From NCBI RefSeq assembly GCF_027531705.1, contig NZ_JAPZSP010000010.1, forward strand, positions 62,001 to 126,000: 64,000 bases of DNA, written 5' to 3'. Of the stretch, positions 28,838 to 37,997 are shown piece after piece; position 1 is the first letter of the stretch; each line of letters starts with the position of its first letter. Under the pieces are notes generated by a model. The model saw nothing but the letters and a program-made list of their open reading frames with translations, was not told where the DNA came from and made no database searches. The stretch is from Flavobacterium sp. (lineage in GTDB: Bacteria > Bacteroidota > Bacteroidia > Flavobacteriales > Flavobacteriaceae). A program made the translations under genes and the position numbers.

Positions 28838-29992
28838 TTATTTTTTATTTTTATAAACATTTCTTTTTACTACTTCTTTTTCAAAAAATGTATTTTTAAG
28901 ATTATAATAATCTACAAAATCTTTTTCATTTGAATGCCCCTTAAACGGAACGTAATAATGCATTTTCTTTTCATTTTCCTGCCAACCATGATTTCTCCAC
29001 GCTAAAACATATGAGACTTTATATTTCCCCATTGACTCTACAAGTGTTTTAGTCCAGAATTTGTCATACGGAATCGTTTCATATCCTGTCTCTGCAAAGG
29101 CAATTAATTTATTTTGCTCTTTAGCTATTTCATCCATGATCCCGAATAACTTCAAATTGTTTTCTACAAAAGAGTTGTCTTTAGTTGGATTGTTGTATTC
29201 GTAATTATCAAAACTCAAAATATCGACATAAGCTTCACCAGGATAATATTCAAGAAATTCTTCACGCGATTTTACCATTGAAGTATTATAAACATAAATT
29301 AGATTATGAACTCCTTTAGACTTATAATAATCGACTGTAAATTTCCAAACCTCTACAAATTGCTCAGGTGTGGCATTATTTTTACACCACCAAAACCAAT
29401 TTCCTGTAAGTTCATGAAAAGGCCTATATAGAATTGGAATTGATTTTCCATCACTCCCTTTTAAGGATAAGAAAAATGCACATGAGTTATCAAGCCATGA
29501 TTTATAAAGTTCATGTTTACTTCCATTTGGCAATATAGATGCAAATGAATTGGGAGTAGTATCCCATGAATCTCCACCTGTATATGGATTGTCCATATGC
29601 CAACTTATAGTATTTATCCCTCCACGATCATAGATTTCTCTAATCCACTGTTTCATCTTAGCAAAAGGAACTCCATCAATATCGTTTTCCAACTTATACT
29701 CTGTATTTCCAATATCCCAACCATACAATCCTGGATAGTCACCGCAAACCTCTTTTACATCACTCCTTCCCTCTTCATACTTCCAATTTACTCCATAAGC
29801 AAGATCATGCTGATGCCCAAAAATAACACCGTCTTCTTTGAGCAAATTCAAATTATACAAAAGATTTACAGTTTCACCGGTGGCGTTTTTATCTGAAACT
29901 TGAGAATAACCTAACTTGACTAAACTACAAGAGGTTACAAATAATAAAAATAATAAATATTTTTTTGAAAGCATTTTTTTATTTATTGGCAT
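28838..29992 (-). CDS. GH26 beta-mannanase (second copy)
   Basis: ILYRPFHELTGNWFWWCKNNATPEQF acid/base, LIAFAETGYETIP nucleophile; N-terminus LLFVTSCSLVKLGYSQ. Confidence 0.92.
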   Translation of the reverse strand: MPINKKMLSKKYLLFLLFVTSCSLVKLGYSQVSDKNATGETVNLLYNLNLLKEDGVIFGHQHDLAYGVNWKYEEGRSDVKEVCGDYPGLYGWDIGNTEYKLENDIDGVPFAKMKQWIREIYDRGGINTISWHMDNPYTGGDSWDTTPNSFASILPNGSKHELYKSWLDNSCAFFLSLKGSDGKSIPILYRPFHELTGNWFWWCKNNATPEQFVEVWKFTVDYYKSKGVHNLIYVYNTSMVKSREEFLEYYPGEAYVDILSFDNYEYNNPTKDNSFVENNLKLFGIMDEIAKEQNKLIAFAETGYETIPYDKFWTKTLVESMGKYKVSYVLAWRNHGWQENEKKMHYYVPFKGHSNEKDFVDYYNLKNTFFEKEVVKRNVYKNKK

Positions 29993-30160
29993 GTTTATTA
30001 AATTTTTTTGAACATTCTCAATTATCGGCAATATTTTTATGTTTTTAATCAAAAAATGTCTTTAAATTTTCATAAACGTCAAAGATACTTTTCAATATTT
30101 ACATTAGATAATATTATTTTATCATTTTTATATCATATAATTGCAAAAAAAATAAACAAT

Positions 30161-31039
30161 ATGTCTGAAATAAATAAATTTCATCGTGAAATCACTCCTT
30201 TATCTAAGGACGATAGCTTTCTTGTTTTCGATAGAGTTAAAGATAATTTTGATTTCCCAATCCACTATCATCCTGAATATGAAATAAATTTCATAAAAAA
30301 TGGTAAGGGTGTAAAAAGAGTGGTTGGTGATCATATTGAAGAAATTGATGAAATAGAATTAGTCTTGGTAGGACCTAACTTATATCACGGATGGGAGTTA
30401 CATAATTGCAAAAGCAAGAAAATTCATGAAATAACAATTCAATTCCACAACAATCTATTTGACAACTCGCTCTTATCTAAGAGAATAATGGGCTCAATAA
30501 AGGAAATGTTTAATCGATCCATTCATGGGATTTTGTTTTCAAAAAAAACAGCAAATGAGCTAACAAACAGAATTTGCCAGTTATCAAAATTAGACGGAAT
30601 GGATTATTTTTTAGAAATAATATCAATTCTTCAAGATATGGCCAACTCAAGAAATCAAAAACTTCTATCAACTTACACTGTTGATTATGATGTATTTGAA
30701 GACGATGACAAAATGAAATTGGTTTATGAATATGTGCAAAAATATTTTTCAGACAAAATTACTTTAGACGATGCATCTGAAATAGCAATGATGAGTCCAG
30801 CATCTTTTAATAGGTTTATTAAAAAGAGAACAGGAAAGACTTTTGTTAATTATTTAAATGACATAAGAGTTGGATATGCTGCAAGATGGCTTGTAGAAAA
30901 AGACTTAAGCATTTCTGAAATCGCATTCAAATCTGGATTCAATAACATGGCAAATTTTAATAGAATTTTTAAAAGCATAAAAAACAATACCCCAAGCCAA
31001 TACAGAGAAGAATTTCATGGCATAAAACGATTCCTATAG
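30161..31039 (+). CDS. AraC-family transcriptional regulator with N-terminal cupin
   Basis: FPIHYHPEYEINFIKNGKGVKRVVGDHIEEI cupin; C-terminal HTH SEIAFKSGFNNMANFNRIFKSIKNNTPSQYRE. Confidence 0.92.
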   Translation: MSEINKFHREITPLSKDDSFLVFDRVKDNFDFPIHYHPEYEINFIKNGKGVKRVVGDHIEEIDEIELVLVGPNLYHGWELHNCKSKKIHEITIQFHNNLFDNSLLSKRIMGSIKEMFNRSIHGILFSKKTANELTNRICQLSKLDGMDYFLEIISILQDMANSRNQKLLSTYTVDYDVFEDDDKMKLVYEYVQKYFSDKITLDDASEIAMMSPASFNRFIKKRTGKTFVNYLNDIRVGYAARWLVEKDLSISEIAFKSGFNNMANFNRIFKSIKNNTPSQYREEFHGIKRFL

Positions 31040-31296
31040 CATAAAAAGAATATAATATTATATCGTCAAAAAATTGAATAATATTTACGAAATCGATAGA
31101 GGAAATAATAGAATGAAATGATAAAATAATATTAACGTTAGATTCATAAGTCTCATAAATTTGTTTTTTAATAATAAACCGCTTAAATAATTGTTTATAA
31201 CATATTTTTATTAAGCCTTTATTTATATATTATTAATATTAACTAACTAACAAAATTATGAGGGATTATTTATTTTACTTCAAACGATGTTTCAAT

Positions 31297-34200
31297 ATGA
31301 AGAACAAAATTCTGTTCTTTTTACTATTTGGAACATTTAATTTATTAAACGCACAAACAAAAGTATCTGGAACTGTTACAGATTCAAACGGGGTAACGCT
31401 TCCTGGTGTCAACATCTCTTCAAAAAATTCAACGATAAACGTATCTACAGATATCAATGGAAAATATCTAATAAGCGTTTCCGAAAATTCAACACTTGTT
31501 TTTTCTTTCATTGGATTTAGCACTCAAGAAATTAAAGTTTCTGGAAAAACAGTTATCAATGTTAAACTAGTTGAAAGTTCTCAAAAACTCGATGAAATTG
31601 TAGTAATTGGTTATGGTACACAAAAGAAAAAAGACGTTAACTCATCTGTGTCCTCTATAGGTTCAAAAGACATAGCCAACCTAAAGCAAGTCTCAGTAGA
31701 TCAAATGCTTCAAGGAAAGCTTGCCGGAGTAAGCGTTACTAACTCAAGTGGGCAACCAGGTGCAGCAGCTTCAGTAAAAGTTAGGGGAGCGACTTCTATT
31801 AATGGTACTAATGAACCTCTTTACATTATAGATGGTGTACCTATTTCAGGAGATGCAACTGGAAGTTCTACAAGCGGACGACCTATTGCAGGTAATGACT
31901 TCTCTTCAACAGGTGGTTCTGGGAGTGTAGCAGTTTCAGCAATATCTTTTCTAAACCCAAATGATATCGAAACTATAGATGTATTAAAAGATGCTTCAGC
32001 TACAGCTATTTATGGTTCGAGAGGTGCAAATGGTGTTATCATTATCACAACAAAATCAGGAAAAAAAGGAACTGGAAAAATTTCTTATGAAGGAACAACT
32101 TCTGTTTCAAGTATATATAAATATTTGGACGTTTTAGATTTACAACAGTATGCAGTATATCAAAACAACTTATCAGCATTATTTGGTGCACAACCAAGAG
32201 CAGAATTTGCACATCCTGAATTACTTGGAAAAGGGACTGACTGGCAAAAAGAAGTATATCAAACAGCTTTATCTCACTCTCACCAAATTTCATTCTCAGG
32301 AAGTAATGACAATACAAACTACTATTTATCAACAAATTTTCTAAATCAAGAAGGTATAATCTTGAATACAGGATTAAAAAGATACACATTAAGAGTGAAT
32401 CTTGATAGTAAAATTAAATCTTGGTTAAAGGTTGGTACAAACATTACAAGTGGTATTTCAAATGAAAAATACACTGTAAATCAAAGTTTTCAAGGACTTA
32501 TTGGTAATACATTGTTACAGTCTCCTGATATGCCAGTAAGAAATTTAGATGGTAGCTTTGCCGCACCACCTTCTTCTGATCAAAATGTTAATTACTTCAA
32601 TCCGGTTGCTGAAGCATTAACAAAAAAACATAACCTAGTAAGAAAAAACTTTTTAGGAAATGTTTTTGCTGAAGTTGATCTTTTCAAAGGTCTTAAATAT
32701 AGAGTTGAAATTGCAGCAAATACAGAGTTTTCTGAAAATACAGAATTCAACCCACAATATGATAGAGGTACACAAAGCAATGCTACAGCTGATCTTTTTG
32801 AAAGAAGACAGAATTGGTACTCTATTAATGCAAAAAACTTGTTGACTTACGACTTTGGCTTTAGCAAACATAAGTTTACTATCTTATTAGGACAAGAAGC
32901 TTTAGACTCACATTGGGAAGGTATATTAGGAGAAGGACATGGATTTAAAACCAATGATACTTTTGGACTTAACTTAGCAGATGATACAAGTGTTACAAGT
33001 TACAAAGGTAGTAGCTCTATCAATTCTTACTTTGGTCGTTTATTATATGATTTTGATGGAAGATATAGTTTGTCAGCTTCGATAAGAAGAGATCAATCAT
33101 CAAAATTTGATCCTAAAGGAAATTCTCAAACAGGGTATTTTCCTTCAATAGCTGCTTCTTGGAAAGTTAGCAATGAAAAATTTATGGATTGGCTACCTGA
33201 GAGCATTAGCAACTTAAAATTCCGAGCTGGTTATGGAGAAACTGGAAATCAACAAATTCCTAATAACAGATATTCATCACTTTTAACAGTTTATAATTTA
33301 CCTGCTAACATGAATAACCCAGAATTAAAATGGGAAGCAATGCAACAAACAAACTTTGGAGTAGATTTAACCTTATTTAATAAATTCAATCTAGCTTTTG
33401 ATTGGTATAATAAAAAATCTAAAGACTTCTTGTTCAAAAAACCCTTATCAACAATATTAACCGGTCAACACGGAAATGATGATGCTTCTCAATACGGTGG
33501 TATTGATTCTCCTTGGTCTAATCTAGGATCTATGCAAAATAGAGGATTTGATATTGCTGTATCTTACGATAGTAAAACAGAAATTGTAAACTGGACTTCT
33601 AATTTAGTTTTCTCACATTACGCAAATGAACTATTAAGTTTGGCTGATGGTCTATCAAACATTACAAGAGACGCTAACTTAAATGGCTATCAGCCATTTA
33701 CAGTAACCAACACAGTAATTGGACAACCAATAGGTGCATTTTATGGTTATAAAACAAATGGTTTATATAGAACACCTCAAGATTTAGTTGGTGCTCCGAC
33801 ATTTAACGGTGATGTTGTTCAATTAGGTGATGTTAGATATATAGATATGAATGGTGATGGTAACATTACTGATGCAGATAGAACTTCTATTGGAAACGCC
33901 AACCCTAAATTTACATATGGTTTTACAAACACCTTTAAATATAAAAATGTTGATCTTTCTATCTTTATCCAAGGTTCAGTTGGAAATGACATTCTTAATC
34001 TTACTCGAAGAAATGGTGTTGAAAACGCATCTTTATACAAAAATGCTCTTGTAGAAGCTATGGATTATTGGACACCATCTAATCCGGATGCAGTAAATCC
34101 ACGCCCAATATTTGGAACCAGTAATTATAACATTGAAATTTCAGATAGATTTGTTGAAAAAGGTGATTATGCAAGATTACAAAATATTACTATTGGCTAT

Positions 34201-34407
34201 TCAATTCCTTCAAGTCTTGCTTCAAAAATGAAACTTTCTAGATTTAGAGTCTATTTGAGCGCTCAAAATATTTACACATTAACTGATTACTCTGGTTATG
34301 ACCCAGAAATTGGCTCTTTTAATCAAGATGTTTTACTTTCTGGTATTGATAATGGTAGATATCCTACCCCAAAAGTATTTTCCTTTGGTGTTAATTTAGA
34401 TTTTTAA
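31297..34407 (+). CDS. SusC/RagA TonB-dependent outer-membrane transporter
   Basis: CarboxypepD_reg-like KVSGTVTDSNGVTLPGVNI; LDEIVVIGYGTQKKKDVNSSVSS; plug LKDASATAIYGSRGANGVIIITTKSGK. Confidence 0.96.
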   Translation: MKNKILFFLLFGTFNLLNAQTKVSGTVTDSNGVTLPGVNISSKNSTINVSTDINGKYLISVSENSTLVFSFIGFSTQEIKVSGKTVINVKLVESSQKLDEIVVIGYGTQKKKDVNSSVSSIGSKDIANLKQVSVDQMLQGKLAGVSVTNSSGQPGAAASVKVRGATSINGTNEPLYIIDGVPISGDATGSSTSGRPIAGNDFSSTGGSGSVAVSAISFLNPNDIETIDVLKDASATAIYGSRGANGVIIITTKSGKKGTGKISYEGTTSVSSIYKYLDVLDLQQYAVYQNNLSALFGAQPRAEFAHPELLGKGTDWQKEVYQTALSHSHQISFSGSNDNTNYYLSTNFLNQEGIILNTGLKRYTLRVNLDSKIKSWLKVGTNITSGISNEKYTVNQSFQGLIGNTLLQSPDMPVRNLDGSFAAPPSSDQNVNYFNPVAEALTKKHNLVRKNFLGNVFAEVDLFKGLKYRVEIAANTEFSENTEFNPQYDRGTQSNATADLFERRQNWYSINAKNLLTYDFGFSKHKFTILLGQEALDSHWEGILGEGHGFKTNDTFGLNLADDTSVTSYKGSSSINSYFGRLLYDFDGRYSLSASIRRDQSSKFDPKGNSQTGYFPSIAASWKVSNEKFMDWLPESISNLKFRAGYGETGNQQIPNNRYSSLLTVYNLPANMNNPELKWEAMQQTNFGVDLTLFNKFNLAFDWYNKKSKDFLFKKPLSTILTGQHGNDDASQYGGIDSPWSNLGSMQNRGFDIAVSYDSKTEIVNWTSNLVFSHYANELLSLADGLSNITRDANLNGYQPFTVTNTVIGQPIGAFYGYKTNGLYRTPQDLVGAPTFNGDVVQLGDVRYIDMNGDGNITDADRTSIGNANPKFTYGFTNTFKYKNVDLSIFIQGSVGNDILNLTRRNGVENASLYKNALVEAMDYWTPSNPDAVNPRPIFGTSNYNIEISDRFVEKGDYARLQNITIGYSIPSSLASKMKLSRFRVYLSAQNIYTLTDYSGYDPEIGSFNQDVLLSGIDNGRYPTPKVFSFGVNLDF

Positions 34408-34409
34408 AA

Positions 34410-36026
34410 ATGAAAAAAATGAAAAATACAAAAAATTTAAAAACAAGTGGGTTGTTAGTATGCTTACTAATAGCTTTCAATAGTATATTATCATGTAGTA
34501 ATGATTTTACCGATAGGCCGTCAGAGGACAGCATCGGAGTTGATAACTATTACAAAAATGATGATCAAGTAATCTCTGCAACAAATGCAATGTATTACAA
34601 AACATGGTTTCAATTTGGTAATAAATTTTTCTATGCTATTGGTGAAGTTGGCTCAGGAAATATGTATTCTGGTTCTGCTGATGTTGCCGCTATGAGAAAT
34701 TTTTCAATAACATCTTCTGATCCAGAGCTATACAGTGCATGGTCTTCTTTATGGGCAAATATAGCTCAATCCAATTTTTTAATTAACAATCTTCAAACTA
34801 GAGCTGGTGAAGCAGTTAGCCAAAGTGTTATAGATAATGCTATCGGTGAAGCCTATTTCATGAGAGCTACATCCTATTTTTATCTTGTTAGATTGTGGGG
34901 ACCAGTCCCAATTATTGAAAACAGTTTAAACTATATTAACAGTCCAAATATATACACTAACAGAACTGAGGATGTATATGAACTTATCACAAGAGATTAT
35001 ACAAAAGCTATTGATTTATTAAATTCAAAAGTCAGAACAGCTAATTATTCTAATAATAGTAAAGTTTCAAAAGGTTCGGCTAAAGCAATGTTAGCAAAAG
35101 TTTATCTTTATAATAAAAACTATGTAAAAGCAAAAGAACTAGCTGAAGATGTTATAAATAGTGGAGAATTTAAACTACTTGGTGGAAACTCTCAATTTTC
35201 ACTTTCTTCAAAATCATTTGCAGATTTGTTTACTTATCAAAATAATAACAACGAAGAATCAATTTTCGCTATTCAATGGAAAGGAGATATAAACTACGGT
35301 TCTGCGAATAATGCAAATACACAATTTGGAATTAGTAATGGTAACCTTTCTACTTCGAATGCTTCATATGGAGGTGTTTTTGCTCCTTCTCAAGATATTT
35401 TATCTCTATACGAGTCGAATGATTTAAGAAAAAATGAAACCATAATGTTTCCTGGCAACACCTACCCAACAATGAAAGTTAAGGTTGGTACCGCATACCA
35501 AACAGGATTTACAGTTCCTGCCGCTGATCAAATCGGTGGACAAAATGCAGGAGCCGCAATAAAAAAATATTGTGTGGGTATTGTAAATGGACCTGTTACA
35601 GGACCAATAGATGGTTGGGCTATGATGGACAACAATACTTACATAATGAGATATGCAGAATTGTTATTAATTCATGCTGAAGCAATTTTGGCTGGTGCAA
35701 GCTCAACTTCAGATGCCTCAGCACTAAACTCATATAACGCTGTAAGAAATAGAGCGGGATTAGCTTCTGTAAGTTCTTTCACATTTGATGACCTTTTTAC
35801 TGAAAGAAGAAAAGAACTTGCTTTTGAGGGGGACTATTGGTACGATTTAGGAAGAATCCCTAGATCAAAAGCAATAACAATAATATCAGCTCAAAATAGA
35901 GGAAATCGTATTACTGCAGAAACATATACTCCTCAAGAAAAAGATTTTATTTTACCATATCCAGCAAGCGATGTGGCTAAAAACCCAAAATTATTAGAAG
36001 ATCCAATACCTTATAACTTTAACTAG
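34410..36026 (+). CDS. SusD/RagB surface lipoprotein
   Basis: Lipobox ILSCSN; directly downstream of SusC; ERRKELAFEGDYWYDLGR, C-terminal LPYPASDVAKNPKL. Confidence 0.95.
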   Translation: MKKMKNTKNLKTSGLLVCLLIAFNSILSCSNDFTDRPSEDSIGVDNYYKNDDQVISATNAMYYKTWFQFGNKFFYAIGEVGSGNMYSGSADVAAMRNFSITSSDPELYSAWSSLWANIAQSNFLINNLQTRAGEAVSQSVIDNAIGEAYFMRATSYFYLVRLWGPVPIIENSLNYINSPNIYTNRTEDVYELITRDYTKAIDLLNSKVRTANYSNNSKVSKGSAKAMLAKVYLYNKNYVKAKELAEDVINSGEFKLLGGNSQFSLSSKSFADLFTYQNNNNEESIFAIQWKGDINYGSANNANTQFGISNGNLSTSNASYGGVFAPSQDILSLYESNDLRKNETIMFPGNTYPTMKVKVGTAYQTGFTVPAADQIGGQNAGAAIKKYCVGIVNGPVTGPIDGWAMMDNNTYIMRYAELLLIHAEAILAGASSTSDASALNSYNAVRNRAGLASVSSFTFDDLFTERRKELAFEGDYWYDLGRIPRSKAITIISAQNRGNRITAETYTPQEKDFILPYPASDVAKNPKLLEDPIPYNFN

Positions 36027-36032
36027 TAAAAC

Positions 36033-37094
36033 ATGAAAAATATGAAAAAAATCATTAATCTTTTAGGATGTTTATCTTTTCTATTAGCCACTTTCGTTGC
36101 CACATCATGTAGTAATGATGACAATGCTAATAGTAGCTCTAATCCTCCTACAATTACATCTGTTAGTGCTTCTGCAGATGAAGAAGGTCAACCTTTAGCG
36201 CTAACACCAACTTCGGTAGGTTATGCTAACAATGTTTACATTATCAATGGTAGTGGATTCTCTTCTTTACAACATGTGTATTTTAACGATTTTGAATCTT
36301 ACTTCAATCCAAATTTCGTTACTGATAATACCATTTTTGTTACAATTAACACTAATACACCATATGCTAATGGTAGTAACAAACTAAAAGTAGTTACCAA
36401 AAATGGGACTGCCGAATTTGATTTTGTTATCGCACCTCCTTCTCCTATAGTAACAGGTTACAACTCTATTAATGCTGCCAATGGAGATCAAATTAAAATT
36501 AAAGGAAATTACTTTGTAAACCCTGTAGTTAAAATTGGTAACAATCAAGCAACAATAGTAAGTAGTACATTAACTGAAATTATTGCTACTTTACCTAATA
36601 ATTCTCAAGGAAATACTGTTTCTGTTTCTACTCTATCTGGAACCGCAACTTACTACACTCAAATAGGAACAGCTTTTTATGACGATATTCTTTACGGTTC
36701 TACAGTCAACTCTGGTTGGGGAGAAACTCACGACACGGGATATTCTGAAGATGCTAGCAATGTTAAACAAGGTGATAAATCTATAAAATTAGACATAAGT
36801 GCATGGTCGGGATTTCAGTTTGATAATGCTCCTGCATTTGCTTCTACTGCAAATGGTATTAGATTTTTTGCAAAAGCAAAAACTTCAGGCACTCAGAATA
36901 TGCAAGTTATGATAAATTACAATTGGAATGATAGAGCAACTATTGATATTACTAATGAATTTAAAGAATTTAGAATTCCTTGGTCAACTTTTGGATTATC
37001 ATCTGCTCCAACTGGTTCATCAAGCAACATCATCTTCTTTAACCAAGGTACAGCAAATATTTATTATATAGATGATTTGGGATATTATAACTAA
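36033..37094 (+). CDS. IPT/TIG-domain surface glycan-binding lipoprotein with C-terminal CBM-like domain
   Basis: Lipobox ATSCSN; two IPT-like repeats (YIINGSGFSSLQHVYFND, IKIKGNYFVNPVVKIGN); beta-sandwich-like C-terminus ending YYIDDLGYYN. Confidence 0.85.
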   Translation: MKNMKKIINLLGCLSFLLATFVATSCSNDDNANSSSNPPTITSVSASADEEGQPLALTPTSVGYANNVYIINGSGFSSLQHVYFNDFESYFNPNFVTDNTIFVTINTNTPYANGSNKLKVVTKNGTAEFDFVIAPPSPIVTGYNSINAANGDQIKIKGNYFVNPVVKIGNNQATIVSSTLTEIIATLPNNSQGNTVSVSTLSGTATYYTQIGTAFYDDILYGSTVNSGWGETHDTGYSEDASNVKQGDKSIKLDISAWSGFQFDNAPAFASTANGIRFFAKAKTSGTQNMQVMINYNWNDRATIDITNEFKEFRIPWSTFGLSSAPTGSSSNIIFFNQGTANIYYIDDLGYYN

Positions 37095-37160
37095 TATGAA
37101 TAAGTAATATACTTATTTTATACTAAATAATTAAGTTGAATTGGTTTTGTTTTAGTTTTT

Positions 37161-37193
37161 AACCCTGATAAACATTGTTTGTCAGGGTTTTGC
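37161..37193 (+). terminator. Terminator at the end of the susCD operon
   Basis: AACCCTGATAAACA / TGTTTGTCAGGGTT stem followed by TTT. Confidence 0.75.
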
Positions 37194-37293
37194 ATTTCTA
37201 TACAAAAACCTACCATAGAAAAACATTTCATAAAAAATCATCTCTTAAAATACTGAAAAAATTATCATATATTTTTTCTAGTAATCTAAAAAC

Positions 37294-37788
37294 CTATCTC
37301 TTCCCCAACTCAATAACCTCCAAATCTTTTATTTTATCAGCTTCTATTACAAATCGCAACATGGTTCGCACTTCATGAAAACCACTTTTGCCACAAGCAC
37401 CGGGATTCATGTGTAGCAAATTATTTTTCTTATCAAAAATCACTTTCAAAATATGGGAATGTCCGCAAATGAACAACTTTGGTGGATTTCTCTGTAATTC
37501 TTCTCTTACCGACGGATTGTATTTTCCAGGATAACCGCCAATATGTGTAATCCAAACATCGACACCTTCACACCAAAAACGATTGTGCAACGGAAACTCC
37601 ATTCGCGCCTTGTCACCATCAATATTTCCATAAACAGCTCGCAAAGGCTTTACTTTTTTCAGTGTATCGGTTACAACCAAATCTCCAATATCACCCGCAT
37701 GCCAAACCTCATCAGCTTGTTGTACGTATTTCAAAATCACATCATCCATATGACCATGCGTATCCGATAAAAGTAAAATTTTCTTCAT
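37294..37788 (-). CDS. YfcE-like metallophosphoesterase
   Basis: KKILLLSDTHGHMDD, WHAGDIGDL, YGNIDGD, ICGHSHI; start set at MKKILL. Confidence 0.92.
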   Translation of the reverse strand: MKKILLLSDTHGHMDDVILKYVQQADEVWHAGDIGDLVVTDTLKKVKPLRAVYGNIDGDKARMEFPLHNRFWCEGVDVWITHIGGYPGKYNPSVREELQRNPPKLFICGHSHILKVIFDKKNNLLHMNPGACGKSGFHEVRTMLRFVIEADKIKDLEVIELGKR

Positions 37789-37800
37789 GTTTTTTTTAGA

Positions 37801-37876
37801 AGCTAATCCAGCTATCCACTCTATCTTTCCTTGTCTAAAGAAGACAAGCAAAGGATGCCGTTGCTATCTGGGCTAG
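37801..37876 (-). ncRNA. Candidate structured RNA element, copy 2, in the 5' region of the metallophosphoesterase gene
   Basis: Reverse complement CTAGCCCAGATAGCAACGGCATCCTTTGCTTGTCTTCTTTAGACAAGGAAAGATAGAGTGGATAGCTGGATTAGCT; inner hairpin CTTTgCTTGTCT/AGACAAGgAAAG; covaries with copy 1. Confidence 0.6.
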
Positions 37877-37952
37877 GGCATTCGGTAAAAATAGACATTC
37901 TTCTCTAAATTAAAAATTCACAAACACACATTCTACCAAAATATATATTAAG

Positions 37953-37960
37953 TATCTTTG
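37953..37960 (+). promoter_or_regulatory. Candidate -7 element TATCTTTG for truA
   Basis: TAnnTTTG match upstream of the ATG at 37998. Confidence 0.5.
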
Positions 37961-37968
37961 CACCTGCA

Positions 37969-37991
37969 AACTGCGACTGAACACTGATTAC
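37969..37991 (+). repeat. Dispersed intergenic repeat AACTGCGACTGAACACTGATTAC
   Basis: 21/23 identical to the reverse complement of 62073-62095. Confidence 0.65.
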
Positions 37992-37997
37992 TTTAAA

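Noticed and set aside
32045-32871. Antisense ORFs within susC
   Set aside because: SusC coding sense is unambiguous; composition-driven open frames.
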